DNA from: Lagopus muta
Lineage: Eukaryota; Chordata; Aves; Galliformes; Phasianidae
DNA length: 64,000 nt
Reading direction: 5' to 3'
Assembly (NCBI RefSeq): GCF_023343835.1
Contig: NC_064444.1
Span: forward strand, 8,485,219-8,549,218
In this document: positions 53,624-64,000 of the stretch, piece after piece
How positions within the stretch are numbered: position 1 is the stretch's first letter
Layout of the letters: every line of letters begins with the position of its first letter
Position numbers and translations under genes: made by a program
The notes under the pieces: generated by a model
What the model was told of the DNA's origin: nothing
Database searches by the model: none
What the model saw: only the letters and a program-made list of their open reading frames with translations

Positions 53624-55228
53624 ATGATGTCAAGAACTGTATCATCCTGGATCTTAGGCTCAGCAAAGAACACCTTTGTGTTACAAAGAAGAGGGCGTTT
53701 GTATTCCATATGTGTCCCAAACAGACACAAAATAAAATGGAAGCTTGTTTTTTCCAAAACATTTCATTACCCTGCTGGGACCTGCAGCTTAGACAATACT
53801 TTCTCCTTGAGAAAAGCATTCAGGCACACCTCCACTGAAGAAGAAGAATTCTCTTTCCAGTTGTCTCCAACACAAATCAACGATATACTCAGAGCAGGTG
53901 AAATATCCCATAAAATACTGGATTCAAGTTGTAAAAGTACTAATTCTGTGTTGAGGTTTGAAAGTAACCAACTGGCATCCAATACTCCTATTGAAGACCG
54001 CAGGAGTGCAGCCACTTGCTTGCAGACCAGGGGGATGATGTTTGGTGTCTTTGATGGCCATGCTGGTTCTGCTTGTGCTCAGGCAGTAAGTGAGAGACTA
54101 CTTCATTATATAGCAGTTTCTCTCATGTCTCGACAAACTTTGGAAGAAATGGAGCTTGCTGTGGAGTGCATGAAACCAGTTATTCCTATTCTGCAGTTGC
54201 ACAAGCATCCAAATGATGTAGAGCATCGAGAAATGACTTCACAGTATTTTGAGAGCCTGCGAGTTTACTGGCAGCATTTACTGGACCTAGACATTGAGCC
54301 AGGATTTAGTTTGGAAGAAGCCATGGTTAGCGCATTCAAAAGGTTAGACTCAGACATATCACTGGAAGTTCAGGCTCCCCAGGAAGATGAATTGGTGAGA
54401 AACACTGCCCTTCAGGTAGCTTTTTCTGGTGCAACAGCGTGTGTAGCTCACATTGATGGTGTTCACCTGCATGTTGCAAATGCTGGTGATTGCAGAGCAA
54501 TTTTAGGGGTTCATGAAGAAGATGGAACTTGGTCTACTCTCCCTCTAACACGAGACCACAATGCCTATGATGAATCTGAAATCAGAAGACTAAAGAGAGA
54601 ACATCCTAGATCCGAGGAGAAAACGCTGTTTGTGAATGACAGATTACTGGGCATTCTCATGCCCTCCAGAGCTTTTGGAGATGTGCAACTAAAATGGAGT
54701 AAAGAATTGCAACACAGCGTTCTTGAGAATAGCTCTGATGTTGGGGCGTTAAATATTTATCAGTATGTTCCTCCAAACTATCACACGCCCCCATATTTAA
54801 CAGCGGAGCCTGAAGTCACATACCATAAACTAAGAGGCAAGGATAAGTTTCTCATTATTGCTTCGGATGGATTATGGGAGATGCTCAGTAATGAAAGGGT
54901 TGTAAAACTAGTTGCTGGACACCTTACAGAGCTTAATGTGCAGAAACCACAACTAGCTTTTGAGAAACCAGTTAATTTGGGTTATTTGCACAACCTGTTA
55001 CTTCAGAGGAAAAACAGGGGTATCACCTCACTGGACCAGAACATAGCGACACATTTAATACGGCACGCAATTGGGAGTAATGAATATGGGGAAGTGGACC
55101 AAGAGAAACTTGCTGCGATGCTGACACTGCCTGAAGACCTTGCGAGAATGTACAGAGATGATATCACAGTTACTGTAGTCTATTTTAATTCAGAAGCAAT
55201 TGAAAACTATTATAGAAACAACAAATAG
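53624..55228 (+). CDS. PDP2: Pyruvate dehydrogenase phosphatase catalytic subunit 2, single coding exon
   Basis: Mitochondrial PP2C-family phosphatase that dephosphorylates and reactivates the E1-alpha subunit of the pyruvate dehydrogenase complex. It encodes 534 aa (human 529) in one exon. The N-terminus is basic and hydroxylated, without acids (MSRTVSSWILGSAKNTF...), as in a mitochondrial presequence. RHTSTEEEEF near residue 67 marks the start of the mature part. PP2C motifs: EDRR 124-127, FDGHAG 143-148, FSGATACVAH about 267-276, NAGDCRA 286-292, LTRDHNA 308-314, SDGLWEM 414-420 and the closing RDDITVTVVYF. All metal-binding Asp motifs are present. Two ATGs are adjacent; the second (53627) has A at -3 and yields MSRTVS, matching human MSSTVS, so the true start may be 53627 (533 aa). 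PDP1 was considered, but the N-terminus and synteny with CA7 favour PDP2. Confidence 0.98.
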   Translation: MMSRTVSSWILGSAKNTFVLQRRGRLYSICVPNRHKIKWKLVFSKTFHYPAGTCSLDNTFSLRKAFRHTSTEEEEFSFQLSPTQINDILRAGEISHKILDSSCKSTNSVLRFESNQLASNTPIEDRRSAATCLQTRGMMFGVFDGHAGSACAQAVSERLLHYIAVSLMSRQTLEEMELAVECMKPVIPILQLHKHPNDVEHREMTSQYFESLRVYWQHLLDLDIEPGFSLEEAMVSAFKRLDSDISLEVQAPQEDELVRNTALQVAFSGATACVAHIDGVHLHVANAGDCRAILGVHEEDGTWSTLPLTRDHNAYDESEIRRLKREHPRSEEKTLFVNDRLLGILMPSRAFGDVQLKWSKELQHSVLENSSDVGALNIYQYVPPNYHTPPYLTAEPEVTYHKLRGKDKFLIIASDGLWEMLSNERVVKLVAGHLTELNVQKPQLAFEKPVNLGYLHNLLLQRKNRGITSLDQNIATHLIRHAIGSNEYGEVDQEKLAAMLTLPEDLARMYRDDITVTVVYFNSEAIENYYRNNK

Positions 55229-56382
55229 AGACTTGCATAGCTGCTATTCTGTACTGTTAGCCAACTTTGATATTGAAACCATTACTGTTTTTCCTTGATA
55301 GTCAAGCTGTTACCAGTGTCAGAAACCTTTTTTTTTACTTACTAGTTCTGAAAAAAGAAAAATTCTGCAAGTGAATTTGTTGACAGTTCCCTGGATTTCC
55401 AGGTCTGTAGGCTCTGAAGAAAAATGTTTTGATGAAATTCCGCTGCAGTGCAGCTGAACTAAAGATTGCTGACTCAGTTCTGATTCCATGGGAACTGCTG
55501 GTAAAATCTTACAAACGAGCAAAGGAGACAAATTTGAATTAGGCATTTGAAATTTAGTAGGCAGATGGGTGATACCTGTAGCTGTGTGGAGCGTGGGGAA
55601 GTCCTACTGTTATAGAAAATGAGTGGCATTCTCCTGAAGCACTGTAACTGAATTCAAAAAAACTACCAAACCATTATTTGATGTGACAGTGTCAGGAACT
55701 CACCCTGTGTATGTGAAGCTTTGTTTGAGAGACAGCACTAAGGGAGGCGATTCAAGCAGCCCTGAGACTGTTGGACACTTTTTCCTATTGTTTTTGTAAG
55801 CTAAGAAACAAAACTGTATTCAACAGTGATGTAAGTGTGAATGCACATTTTCTTAATTGTGTGTGGATTTCTATGACAGCATGTGGCTCAAATGCGCACA
55901 AGGGACTCAGTGGTCCCCTGCTCAGGAATTAACATTTGAAATTCAAGCATTCATTCATCTATTGCTTAGAGAATAAATATTTTGTATTAAGTATAGATCT
56001 ATGAGGTGCTGCATATGAACTCCAACTGTAATTTAAGTGAGGTTTGACAGACTCAGAAGATAAAAAGTGCATCTAAAGGTAAGTACAACAGCACACAACA
56101 CCTTTGTCTTCTAATTTGACTTGGAGTACAGAAGTGCTGTTATTTCACTAAAATCTCTTTAATTTTGCCTTTGAACATCAGCTTGTTATTATAGCTACAG
56201 ATATTTTCTTTAATGAATGTATATTCTAGTCTCTGAATGTATACTTCCATGCATTTTAAAACAGTTTAATACTGTTTTCTAGGGTGGTTATCCAAAGCTT
56301 GCAAATGAACTGTGCTTACATTTCACGTATGGTGTTCTCCTGTGGCTCTTTTTCTTGCTTATGCACATTAGTTGGCAGCAAG

Positions 56383-56901
56383 AATGTGTACTGGCTATTT
56401 GCTGCTGTTTTGCTGTGTGAGAACCTGTGTGGATGTGGCAGAGAAGATGCAAATAACATGTTAATTTCACTTCAGTATTATCTTTCTGCACTTTTACAGA
56501 TGAGAAAGTATTCAGTTTTCATTTTGAAGTTTTAAGTGAAGTTTTAAGCAGATGAGATCTCATACATAAGCTCTTAGTAGTTGTGGGTTTGGAGCTTTTC
56601 ATATACTTATTTTTTTCTCCAAGTGAAACTTAGCAATGATTTCTTTTTTTTTTTTTTCTTTTTTTTTCCTTTTTTTTTGCATCCAATTCATCTGTTCTAA
56701 AAATAGTTTTTAGTTTCTTATTAAATGCTTGTGCTTTTGACTGTGCATGACTGGATGTAATTCAGTATTACAATTGCAAACACTGAATGCTAAATTAACA
56801 AAAAAAACTTTTGTTCTAGAAAAGGTTTCTTAATCTGGTACTCACTGGAGTACGTGTAGCAGTTCAGCTGGTGGGCAAGTAGTTATGCCTTTTGAATGGA
56901 G
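56383..56901 (+). repeat. Duplicated segment, copy 1
   Basis: About 519 bp from aatgtgtactggctattt to tgccttttgaatggag, matching copy 2 at 59536-60040 almost base for base apart from indels, mainly in T-rich tracts. It is not a recognised transposon: no target-site duplication, terminal repeats or A tail was seen. Confidence 0.85.
56641..56680 (+). repeat. T-rich polypyrimidine tract within copy 1
   Basis: About 40 nt of T runs interrupted by C. The same place in copy 2 is shorter, the main length difference between the copies. Confidence 0.8.
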
Positions 56902-59535
56902 TGGGCAGCATATGGTACCAGCAAAACAGTATTGGCATAAGACATCTGAGATTTAGGTTTTTGGCATTAGGGACTGCTGGAGAGCTTCAGGTTCGTGCAG
57001 CATCTCACAGAGGATGCTGAAATTCTTGTCACTTGGGTTCAATAATTCAAAATACACCCACTTCCTGAGGCTGGAACTATGAGACAAAAATGTATACCAG
57101 AAAAAAAAACAAACAACGATAGTCAGGCTATGAGTTAACCTGAGAAAAGATTGAGCCTACCTGCAAGGCAATTGGATGAGGAGGGGCATCATTAAACAGT
57201 GTTCCTGAGCACCTTTGGCTTTAATGAGCTGTTCCATTTGCTCTGAAAATATCTGGTCAATACTTATATGCTTCATTGCTTTGATTTTTAGGTGTAAAAG
57301 CATATGTTACTAGACTACCTCTTAATAAAAAAATTACTTAACAGTGTGGCCAGAGGAACAAAGAGCCTGAACCGAACCACATTAGAGCTGGTATCAAGTG
57401 ATACAATTCTTATGAAGGTTATCTAGCAAATTTGTAATGTACAGCAAGGCTCCTAGTATAAAGGGTGCAGAAATAGGCTGTTCTGTTCTTTTCTCAAGTA
57501 GAGCCAGAGATGAAATCTGCCTTGTCCTTGATAGAGTGCTACGACAACTCTTTCTGTGTGTTACTCATAAATATGCTTTTATACAGGTTGTTGTAATTGC
57601 AGCTGCTAGTCAATAATGATTGTTTTAGGGAATCCATTTCACAGTCAGAAGAGTGCTGCTTCTAATTTCTCCTTGGTTTTGCTCAGTTTAACACACAGCA
57701 TCATAATTATCCTAGAGTGGAAAAGGATAAATTAAACCAGTTACTTTGTTTTCATAAAGAAACAAATGGGAGATTGAACTGTACGTTCCATGGAGTTTGT
57801 TACAGGCTAATGACAACAGTATGTCCTGATATGTAAAGAAAATAATTATCAGTTTGAATTATATCACATACATCTTCATTTCTAAGTGCAAACACAGCTA
57901 ATAGGTATTAATAGACATTGTATTTTGTGACTTGCAGAGTCAACGTTGTTTAATAACTTAATGCCTTAATGTACTTGTGCAAGCACCCCGATGTGAGGAC
58001 TTGAAAGCACATTTAGGTGCAAGTCCTGCAGAATCCATTGTATTTGGAGTGTGGTTTTTTAAATACTGTGACTAGCTAAAGAAGCCGTAGTTGAAAATGT
58101 TCAACTAAATTATGTTTCTGAAGATCTGGTGTCTCAGGTGGGTATTCTGCCATGAGGTAACACACCTGAGATTAAGCGTGGATGTAAATACTAACACACA
58201 TTCTTTTCTAATATTTAAACCTTGAGTTGAAGTACAATTTTGCCACTTTGTTTTTTGTTGAAAACTCTTATTCCTTGTTCCTGAATGATTATGGTTATTA
58301 GTATCCAACTATTCAGGCCTTCATAATATATTTGATTTTTTTGTAACTTCTTTGTAAATTGGGGAAAATCGCTGTTTTTGTAAATAAAAATATTTATGTC
58401 ACACTTGAAGTTTAAAGTGCTTTTTATTAAATGTGTGGAAGATTTAATGTTGTGGTTACTTTATCAGAACCTGGCGTTCTTTCTGCTGAATGCTCACAGG
58501 AAAATACACTGGATTCCTGTGCAGAGAAGGTAAATATTGAAGCTCAGATAAAAATAAGTAGTTTGAATAGGCTCCATTATTTTCCTTAGAAGCTTGTACC
58601 GATGCTGTACTCTGACAATGTAAACTGTTGTTAATACACAATGGCATCTTGGTACCATTGGGGTTCCATTAAATTAACCAGTCAGCAGAGGGAGCATGTG
58701 TTCCTTGACCAGAACAGCCTGTCTGTGCTTTGGTAAATTTCACTGTCTGTGAAAAAAATTACATCTTTCATAGGCTCTCATATGTGTGTTCACTCGAGGG
58801 TACAGCTCTGTGTGTGCTGTAACAGATCACAAGCGTGACATCTACAGAAACACTGACAGTTGTTGAATTCCAGCACACTGGTGAGTGTTCATGTACTTAG
58901 GCTTTCAGGTTTAACTTTGTTTCCATTCATTCTAATTGTCTTGCCTTTTTGCAGGATGAAAAGAAAATAAGGGTAAGGTAGGCTGTTCGAACTTTGAGTG
59001 TATGTGTATATTTGTGTGTATATACACACATTTGGTATTTTAGTCAGAGACTATTTGGCACTAGAATTCTACTGAGTGGAGCTGAAAGTAGAACTGTTAA
59101 CATCTTGCGGTTTTGTCAGTATCACGCTGTTGCTGCATACTGTTTCTATGCAATCTTCACTACTGTGATGCCCTAGCAGAGAAAGCAGAAAAGTATCTGA
59201 GGGGTGTGTTGGTCTTAAGGCTACAAACCATGATTTGAAATGAACAAGAGGTGTTTTTTCTTTGTCTTTGTTGCTGAGAAGTTAACCTCCAAATAAGTAT
59301 AATTGTCATATGAAACACTTGGTATTTACTAAATCCTTGTCTATCTTGGAGGGCCAGTTCAAGCAGCTCCTGTCAGATCTCTGCAGTTATCAGCCAGGTA
59401 AGAGAGAGTCTTATTTCTTATTGCGTTAGTTAGCTGCTGTTCAGCAACATTATGGCCCTTTGGCCCCTGCCAGATCTCTGTGCTATCAAACATCTGGGCA
59501 TCTGTTTGAGTTTGGCTTCTTTGAGCCTGAGCAAA

Positions 59536-60040
59536 AATGCGTACTGGCTATCTCTGCTGTTTTGCTGTGTGAGAACCTGTGTGGATGTGGCAGAGAAGAT
59601 GCAAATAACTTTTTTTGTTTAACTTCACTTAATGCGTTATCCTTCTGCACTTTTACAGATGAGAAAGTATTCAGTTTTCATTTTGAAGTTTTAAGTGAAG
59701 TTTTAAGCAGATGAGATCTCATGCATAAGCTCATAGTAGTTGTGGGTTTGGGGCTTTCCATATACTTTTTTTCTCCAAGTGAAACTTAGCAATGATTTCT
59801 TTTTTTTTTCCTTTTTTTGCATCCAATTCATCTGTTTTTAAAATAGTTTTTAGTTTCTTATTAAATGCTTGTGCTTTTGACTGTGCATGACTGGATGTAA
59901 TTCAGTATTACAATTGCAAACACTGAATGCTAAATTAACAAAAAAACTTTTGTTCTAGAAAAGGTTTCTTAATCTGGTACTCACTGGAGTACGTGTAGCA
60001 GTTCAGCTGGTGGGCAAGTAGTTATGCCTTTTGAATGGAG
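59536..60040 (+). repeat. Duplicated segment, copy 2
   Basis: Direct-orientation partner of 56383-56901, about 3.15 kb downstream. It shares gtgagaacctgtgtggatgt, gatgagaaagtattcagttt and ggtactcactggagtacgtg. Short open frames in both copies are not conserved as protein. Confidence 0.85.
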
Positions 60041-60196
60041 CCCCTCAGAATGCTTTGGCTTGAGGTTCTTTTAACAACTTGAAGGAAAAAGATGAACGAG
60101 AGCGGAGCAGTTGTGGAAAGGAAGCAGTGTTTTGGTTTCTATTTGGATTAAGGAAATAAACTTTTAAACTGGGCATTTCTTAAAGGGGAAGAAATA

Positions 60197-60199
<3 letters not shown>

Positions 60200-60233
<34 letters not shown>
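60200..60233 (+). repeat. T34 homopolymer
   Basis: Thirty-four T residues, about 160 bp after the end of duplicated copy 2. It could be the reverse-strand A tail of an unrecognised retroposed sequence, but no source was identified. Confidence 0.9.
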
Positions 60234-60236
<3 letters not shown>

Positions 60237-63200
60237 TTGTAGTTATTTTTCTGAATTAGAAAGGATGGGGGTTGGGGGCAGGGGAGGAATGTCAATGAGC
60301 AAGGCTTAAAGGTGCTGGAAACACAGTCGGCAAACAAGTGAGCAAACAGAGCGTGCTAGTTAGCTCAGACTGACTGCAAACTTCTCTCACACCAGCCAAA
60401 AGATGCTAGCTGTGGAAACATGTTGTAGGTATTGGAAACTACTGCCAGCTGAGGGGGGGGGGGGGTGAGCTCTGACAGCAGAACCTTTGATATTCTCTAT
60501 TCTGCTTTGTTCAGTGTGCTCTGCTTTATGCTCTCTGAAATGGCTCTTGTTGCTGTGGAGTGGCTCTTAAATCATGACTTCATGCTCCAGAGTTTGGAGG
60601 TTTTATTTAACAAAAACAATTTCAATTTGATTGCTATATCTGAATGAAGTGTTTGATTACCAACCAGTAAAACCAAGGTTGGCCAGAAGATGTCAGTTGT
60701 GTTTTGCAGGAGAGCTATGTTATTCTGATGACTTTAATATGTTTTTGCTTTTAGATATGGTCCCTAACAAAAGAAATTTGGGTGCTGCTAACAAAACTCC
60801 TCAGAACTGGGTAATCTAAGCAAGGGTTTGATTAACTTCAGTTTTTTGTTTGTTTGTTTTTTTGCCAAAGCTAGGGTGTAATGGCTCAAGTAACCAAAGA
60901 TTAAGCTTTAGAGAAAACAATTTCCTTGTCTTGCCATTGCTTGATGCAAGAAAATGAAGCCTCCTTCCTCAAGTCTTCAATTGCTGAAGAAAGAAAAATT
61001 GCTTCAGCTGAAGAACTGTTTGCTGAACTGTTACCTGTCTGCCCAACTCGTGCTGTCATGCAGCTTGTATGCTGCAGATGTTCACAGCTGCCCCATGGCT
61101 ATGCTGTGGTTTAGTGTGTTAGCTTTTGCAAGGAATTCTGTTTTGGAAATTAAAGAGAAATGAGCCTCGCTTCTTTGAGATGATGGAGGTCTACTCTTAT
61201 ATCTCGGTGTCCTGGTGTTCATGGAGACATTTTGATCCTTCTGTTCATTCTCAGTGTCAGCTGGAATTCTGGAAAAAATGAAGGCTTGAGGAATAAATAG
61301 GTGTTACATTAAATATTAACTGCATTTCTTCTGGATATATGTACCTGCACTGGATGCTGCTGTAACTATTGAAGCTTGCATCTCTTATGTATTCTTGCTG
61401 TTGCTCTCTCCACCCTTGCTTTCTTTTCATTACTTCACAGAGATTAGTTCCGTTTCTTGTTGTGGGCAAATACTTCAGAGGCAACACAGCTTTCTCTTCC
61501 ACCAACATAAAGGGCAATGTCTTTCCTCCACACATAGTAGGGGAGGGAATTCTAAGACATGCTTTCTGCCTGGTACACACTGAAGTGATGCTGCAAGCAG
61601 CAAAATAAAAGCTCTTTCAACTGTTTGGCTGCTTTACAGCAATGCAGTGTAGTACAGCATGTATCAAAGATCTGAAGTACTTGGTGATACAGATAATTGC
61701 TTTGTCCTCTGTGTCGTCACATGTAAGAGATGGACTGTCCTTGCAGGCTTACTTTACCTTCTGTTTAATGCCAGTCTTCAGTCTGAGATAGGTTTGAGCC
61801 TCTGTTTCTCATCACTTACCATGGAAGTAAAGTAATTCAGACAATATTGGCAACTCAACTGAAAGATTAAAATGATGGGTGGAATTGGAGCAGAACAAGG
61901 CTGCTGTGTTTGGATTAGTGTTGATCCTCTGTGGAATAGCTCTATACTTAGACTTGGGTCAGATTCTGATCTCAAAACCATTTGATTTATGTGCTAATCA
62001 GATCTTTTTTTGTGCTTTTTCTATTAAGAATGAAATTGAGTAATTGGATAAGTTTCCAGAGGATGTACATCAAAATTAAAATCTAATAGGGTTGGGGCTT
62101 ATGCTGCAATTTATTAATTTAAACAAAGTAAAAACAGAGTTAATTTTTTTGGCAAGACTGTGTTAAGCACATAAAAGCTATGCATCCATCCCTAACTGAT
62201 GTTTTAATGCATTAAAGAAACTTGCTGTTTGCCAATGATTTTCTGTGGTCTTTTGGGAAATCCTCTGTAAATTCTCATTTTAAATTAAAGATATTTGCAG
62301 TTTTTACTTAACTGTGAAAATAGTTGAGTATATTTCCTGAAGACCCTGAGAAGATGCCTAACACCGCAGAAAAGATTTATTTTTATTGTGACTTTGTTTA
62401 AAGTAAGTTCTCGTGTCTTTGAAATGTTTGGCTGTGGATTATATAGGATTATACTAGTCAATATTCTGAAAGTTTCTTTTGTGACATTGCACAGAAAAGA
62501 GCAGAGGACCTCTGTAGAAACTGCAAAAACAATGCCATGTATCTCCCCTTTTCCAACTATGTTAAAAAAAGAATGGAGTTCAATTACATTTTAACTTGTG
62601 TGTGTGGTTTTCCAGTCATGTGACATAAAAGTAGGTGTCCTCAATTATCAGCATTTCCTTTCCTGTAGTCCTAGTTAATTTTTAATTTTTTTTTCCATTC
62701 AGGCTTTTAGAGGCATTCTATTGTTTTTTGGTGAATGCTAGTAATAAATATTTCTATGCCAACTCATGTTTTATTCATAGTGCTGATGAGAACAATCTCC
62801 TCTGAAATTTCTGTTGCTCAAAAAGTTCGAAAACTTTACAGATGCAATAGATTTCTTTTCAGCTTGGTGTGAAGATTTTCTATTGCTTTGCTGGACGTTT
62901 TTGAAGAAACTAGAAATTGCCAAGTTGTGCTTTTTAACTGAAGCAGTAGGAACCAACCTCATACATACAGCAAGTGGACCAGCTCTTTATTTTCATTTCA
63001 AGATGCCAGTATTGTACTAAAAACACATATGGCTACCTTTTTAATAATAAAAAATTAATTCTCTGTCATGGAGTGGAAAATGCACTGTTGTGCTCTCTTG
63101 TGATCACATGGAGGTTTACTGCCCTAAGATCCTGGGATATTGTCCAGAGTCAATTGACCTCTCCTTGAAACGGGTAAGAGTCTGAAACTTCTATATATGC

Positions 63201-64000
63201 GTGCATTCTATTTGCAGAGGAGATGCAGCTGTAGATGTGCAGTACTCATGACTCTAGGGATTATAGATTTATATCCTAATGGTGATGAAAGAGAATTTTA
63301 ACTAGTAGCTGATAGTGTATTTTTATCACTGGTTTTTAAACTTACTTTTAGCAGTAATGGCTTAGATCAATAATCTATTGATAGCTTATTCAAGCTGAAG
63401 GTTTCAATTCATCCTCGCCAAACAAGGTATTTCCATTGTTCATTATTATGTGCAGCTTCCATTTCAACTCTGAACTCATAAATCATAAATGAATGTGAAG
63501 TGTTCATTTCTCTCTTTCAGCACTACCTTTATCTAATATTTGCTGACAGGGCTCATTGTAACTTATTTCTGAGTGCAGTCAGGCCTTGTTTTATGAACAG
63601 AATTCATTGTTGGAAAGGATTCTATAAATAGAACTTAAGGGGCACCAAAATGAGAAATTCTACCTCATTAGCATCTTCACTGGAAAAATCTGATCTAACA
63701 CACAGGAATTTTGAGCTGATGAAATACAAGCAAATCTCAAAATAGATTCTAAAGGGTTATGCTGTGAATGGACTATTAGTATGTTACTGTTTAGGGTGAT
63801 AGAAAGAGAAAAGAGATTCAAGGTAGTATATATTAGAATAAGAGGAGAAAAAACAACATTGATATTACAAAGAAGTATGTATACAGTGGGTTATTTTCTG
63901 GTATTTTGAGTTGTCTTCTTCAGGTGAGGCTTGTGTGAAATCAAAATCCTGTAACAAAATAGCCCTGCTTATCTTCCTCATATGTAAGAGACAGAGATGT

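Larger units (their letters stand above)
55229..58400 (+). other. PDP2: PDP2 3' UTR (probable) with two poly(A) candidates
   Basis: AATAAA occurs at 55972-55977 (3' UTR about 0.75 kb) and at 58383-58388 (about 3.15 kb). The distal signal is followed by T-rich DNA. The long form would contain the first copy of the duplicated segment at 56383-56901. Confidence 0.5.
58401..64000. other. Non-coding DNA downstream of PDP2
   Basis: Apart from duplicated copy 2, the T34 run and a G run near 60455-60466, nothing is recognised. Open frames of 60-107 codons show no domain, splice or conservation clue. The next gene of the human order (CDH16) is not visible. Confidence 0.65.

Noticed and set aside
53590-53838. 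Upstream open frame overlapping the PDP2 start
   Set aside because: It begins with TTG, not ATG, so it is not a credible upstream ORF.

Overview
The window is nuclear DNA from a vertebrate, and almost certainly a bird. It has spliced genes with canonical GT-AG introns, CpG-island promoters at gene starts, canonical AATAAA poly(A) signals, and a truncated CR1-type LINE (47907-48290), the typical avian retroposon. The predicted proteins look bird-like and possibly galliform, but the species cannot be fixed from the sequence alone. No tool was run. Identifications rest on exon-by-exon translation, exact reading-phase continuity across every intron, and recalled family sequences. The gene order DYNC1LI2 - TERB1 - NAE1 - CA7 - PDP2 matches human 16q22.1, which supports every call.

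Layout: (1) 1-5250, minus strand: the first three coding exons of DYNC1LI2 (dynein light intermediate chain 2) and its CpG-island promoter; the gene continues beyond position 1. (2) 5250-21650, minus strand: TERB1, a meiotic telomere-tethering protein, 16 coding exons with phases that join perfectly. (3) 21480-33330, minus strand: complete NAE1, 20 coding exons, 535 aa, the regulatory half of the NEDD8 E1. (4) 33330-37340: intergenic. (5) 37341-46940, plus strand: complete CA7, 7 coding exons, 264 aa, with a TATA box. (6) 46940-50900: intergenic, holding the CR1 fragment. (7) 50900-58400, plus strand: PDP2, with a CpG island, a non-coding first exon, a single coding exon of 533-534 aa and a long 3' UTR. 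(8) 58400-64000: non-coding, with a second copy of a roughly 0.5-kb duplicated segment whose first copy lies in the PDP2 3' UTR.

The genes are not an operon-like unit; they are a conserved vertebrate neighbourhood of housekeeping genes (DYNC1LI2, NAE1, PDP2), one germline gene (TERB1) and one tissue-restricted enzyme gene (CA7). TERB1 sits tandemly behind NAE1, and the NAE1 poly(A) signal lies inside the CpG island that serves TERB1.

The most notable observation is in TERB1. The ARM repeats, coiled coil, TERB2-binding segment and TRF1-binding ILLTP motif are all intact, but the exon for the C-terminal Myb/SANT domain survives only as a fossil (about 7221-7380) with three in-frame stop codons. 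The upstream exon appears to read into its old intron and stop at 8429-8431, giving a 718-aa TERB1 without the Myb domain. No CRISPR array, tRNA, rRNA or intact mobile element was found.
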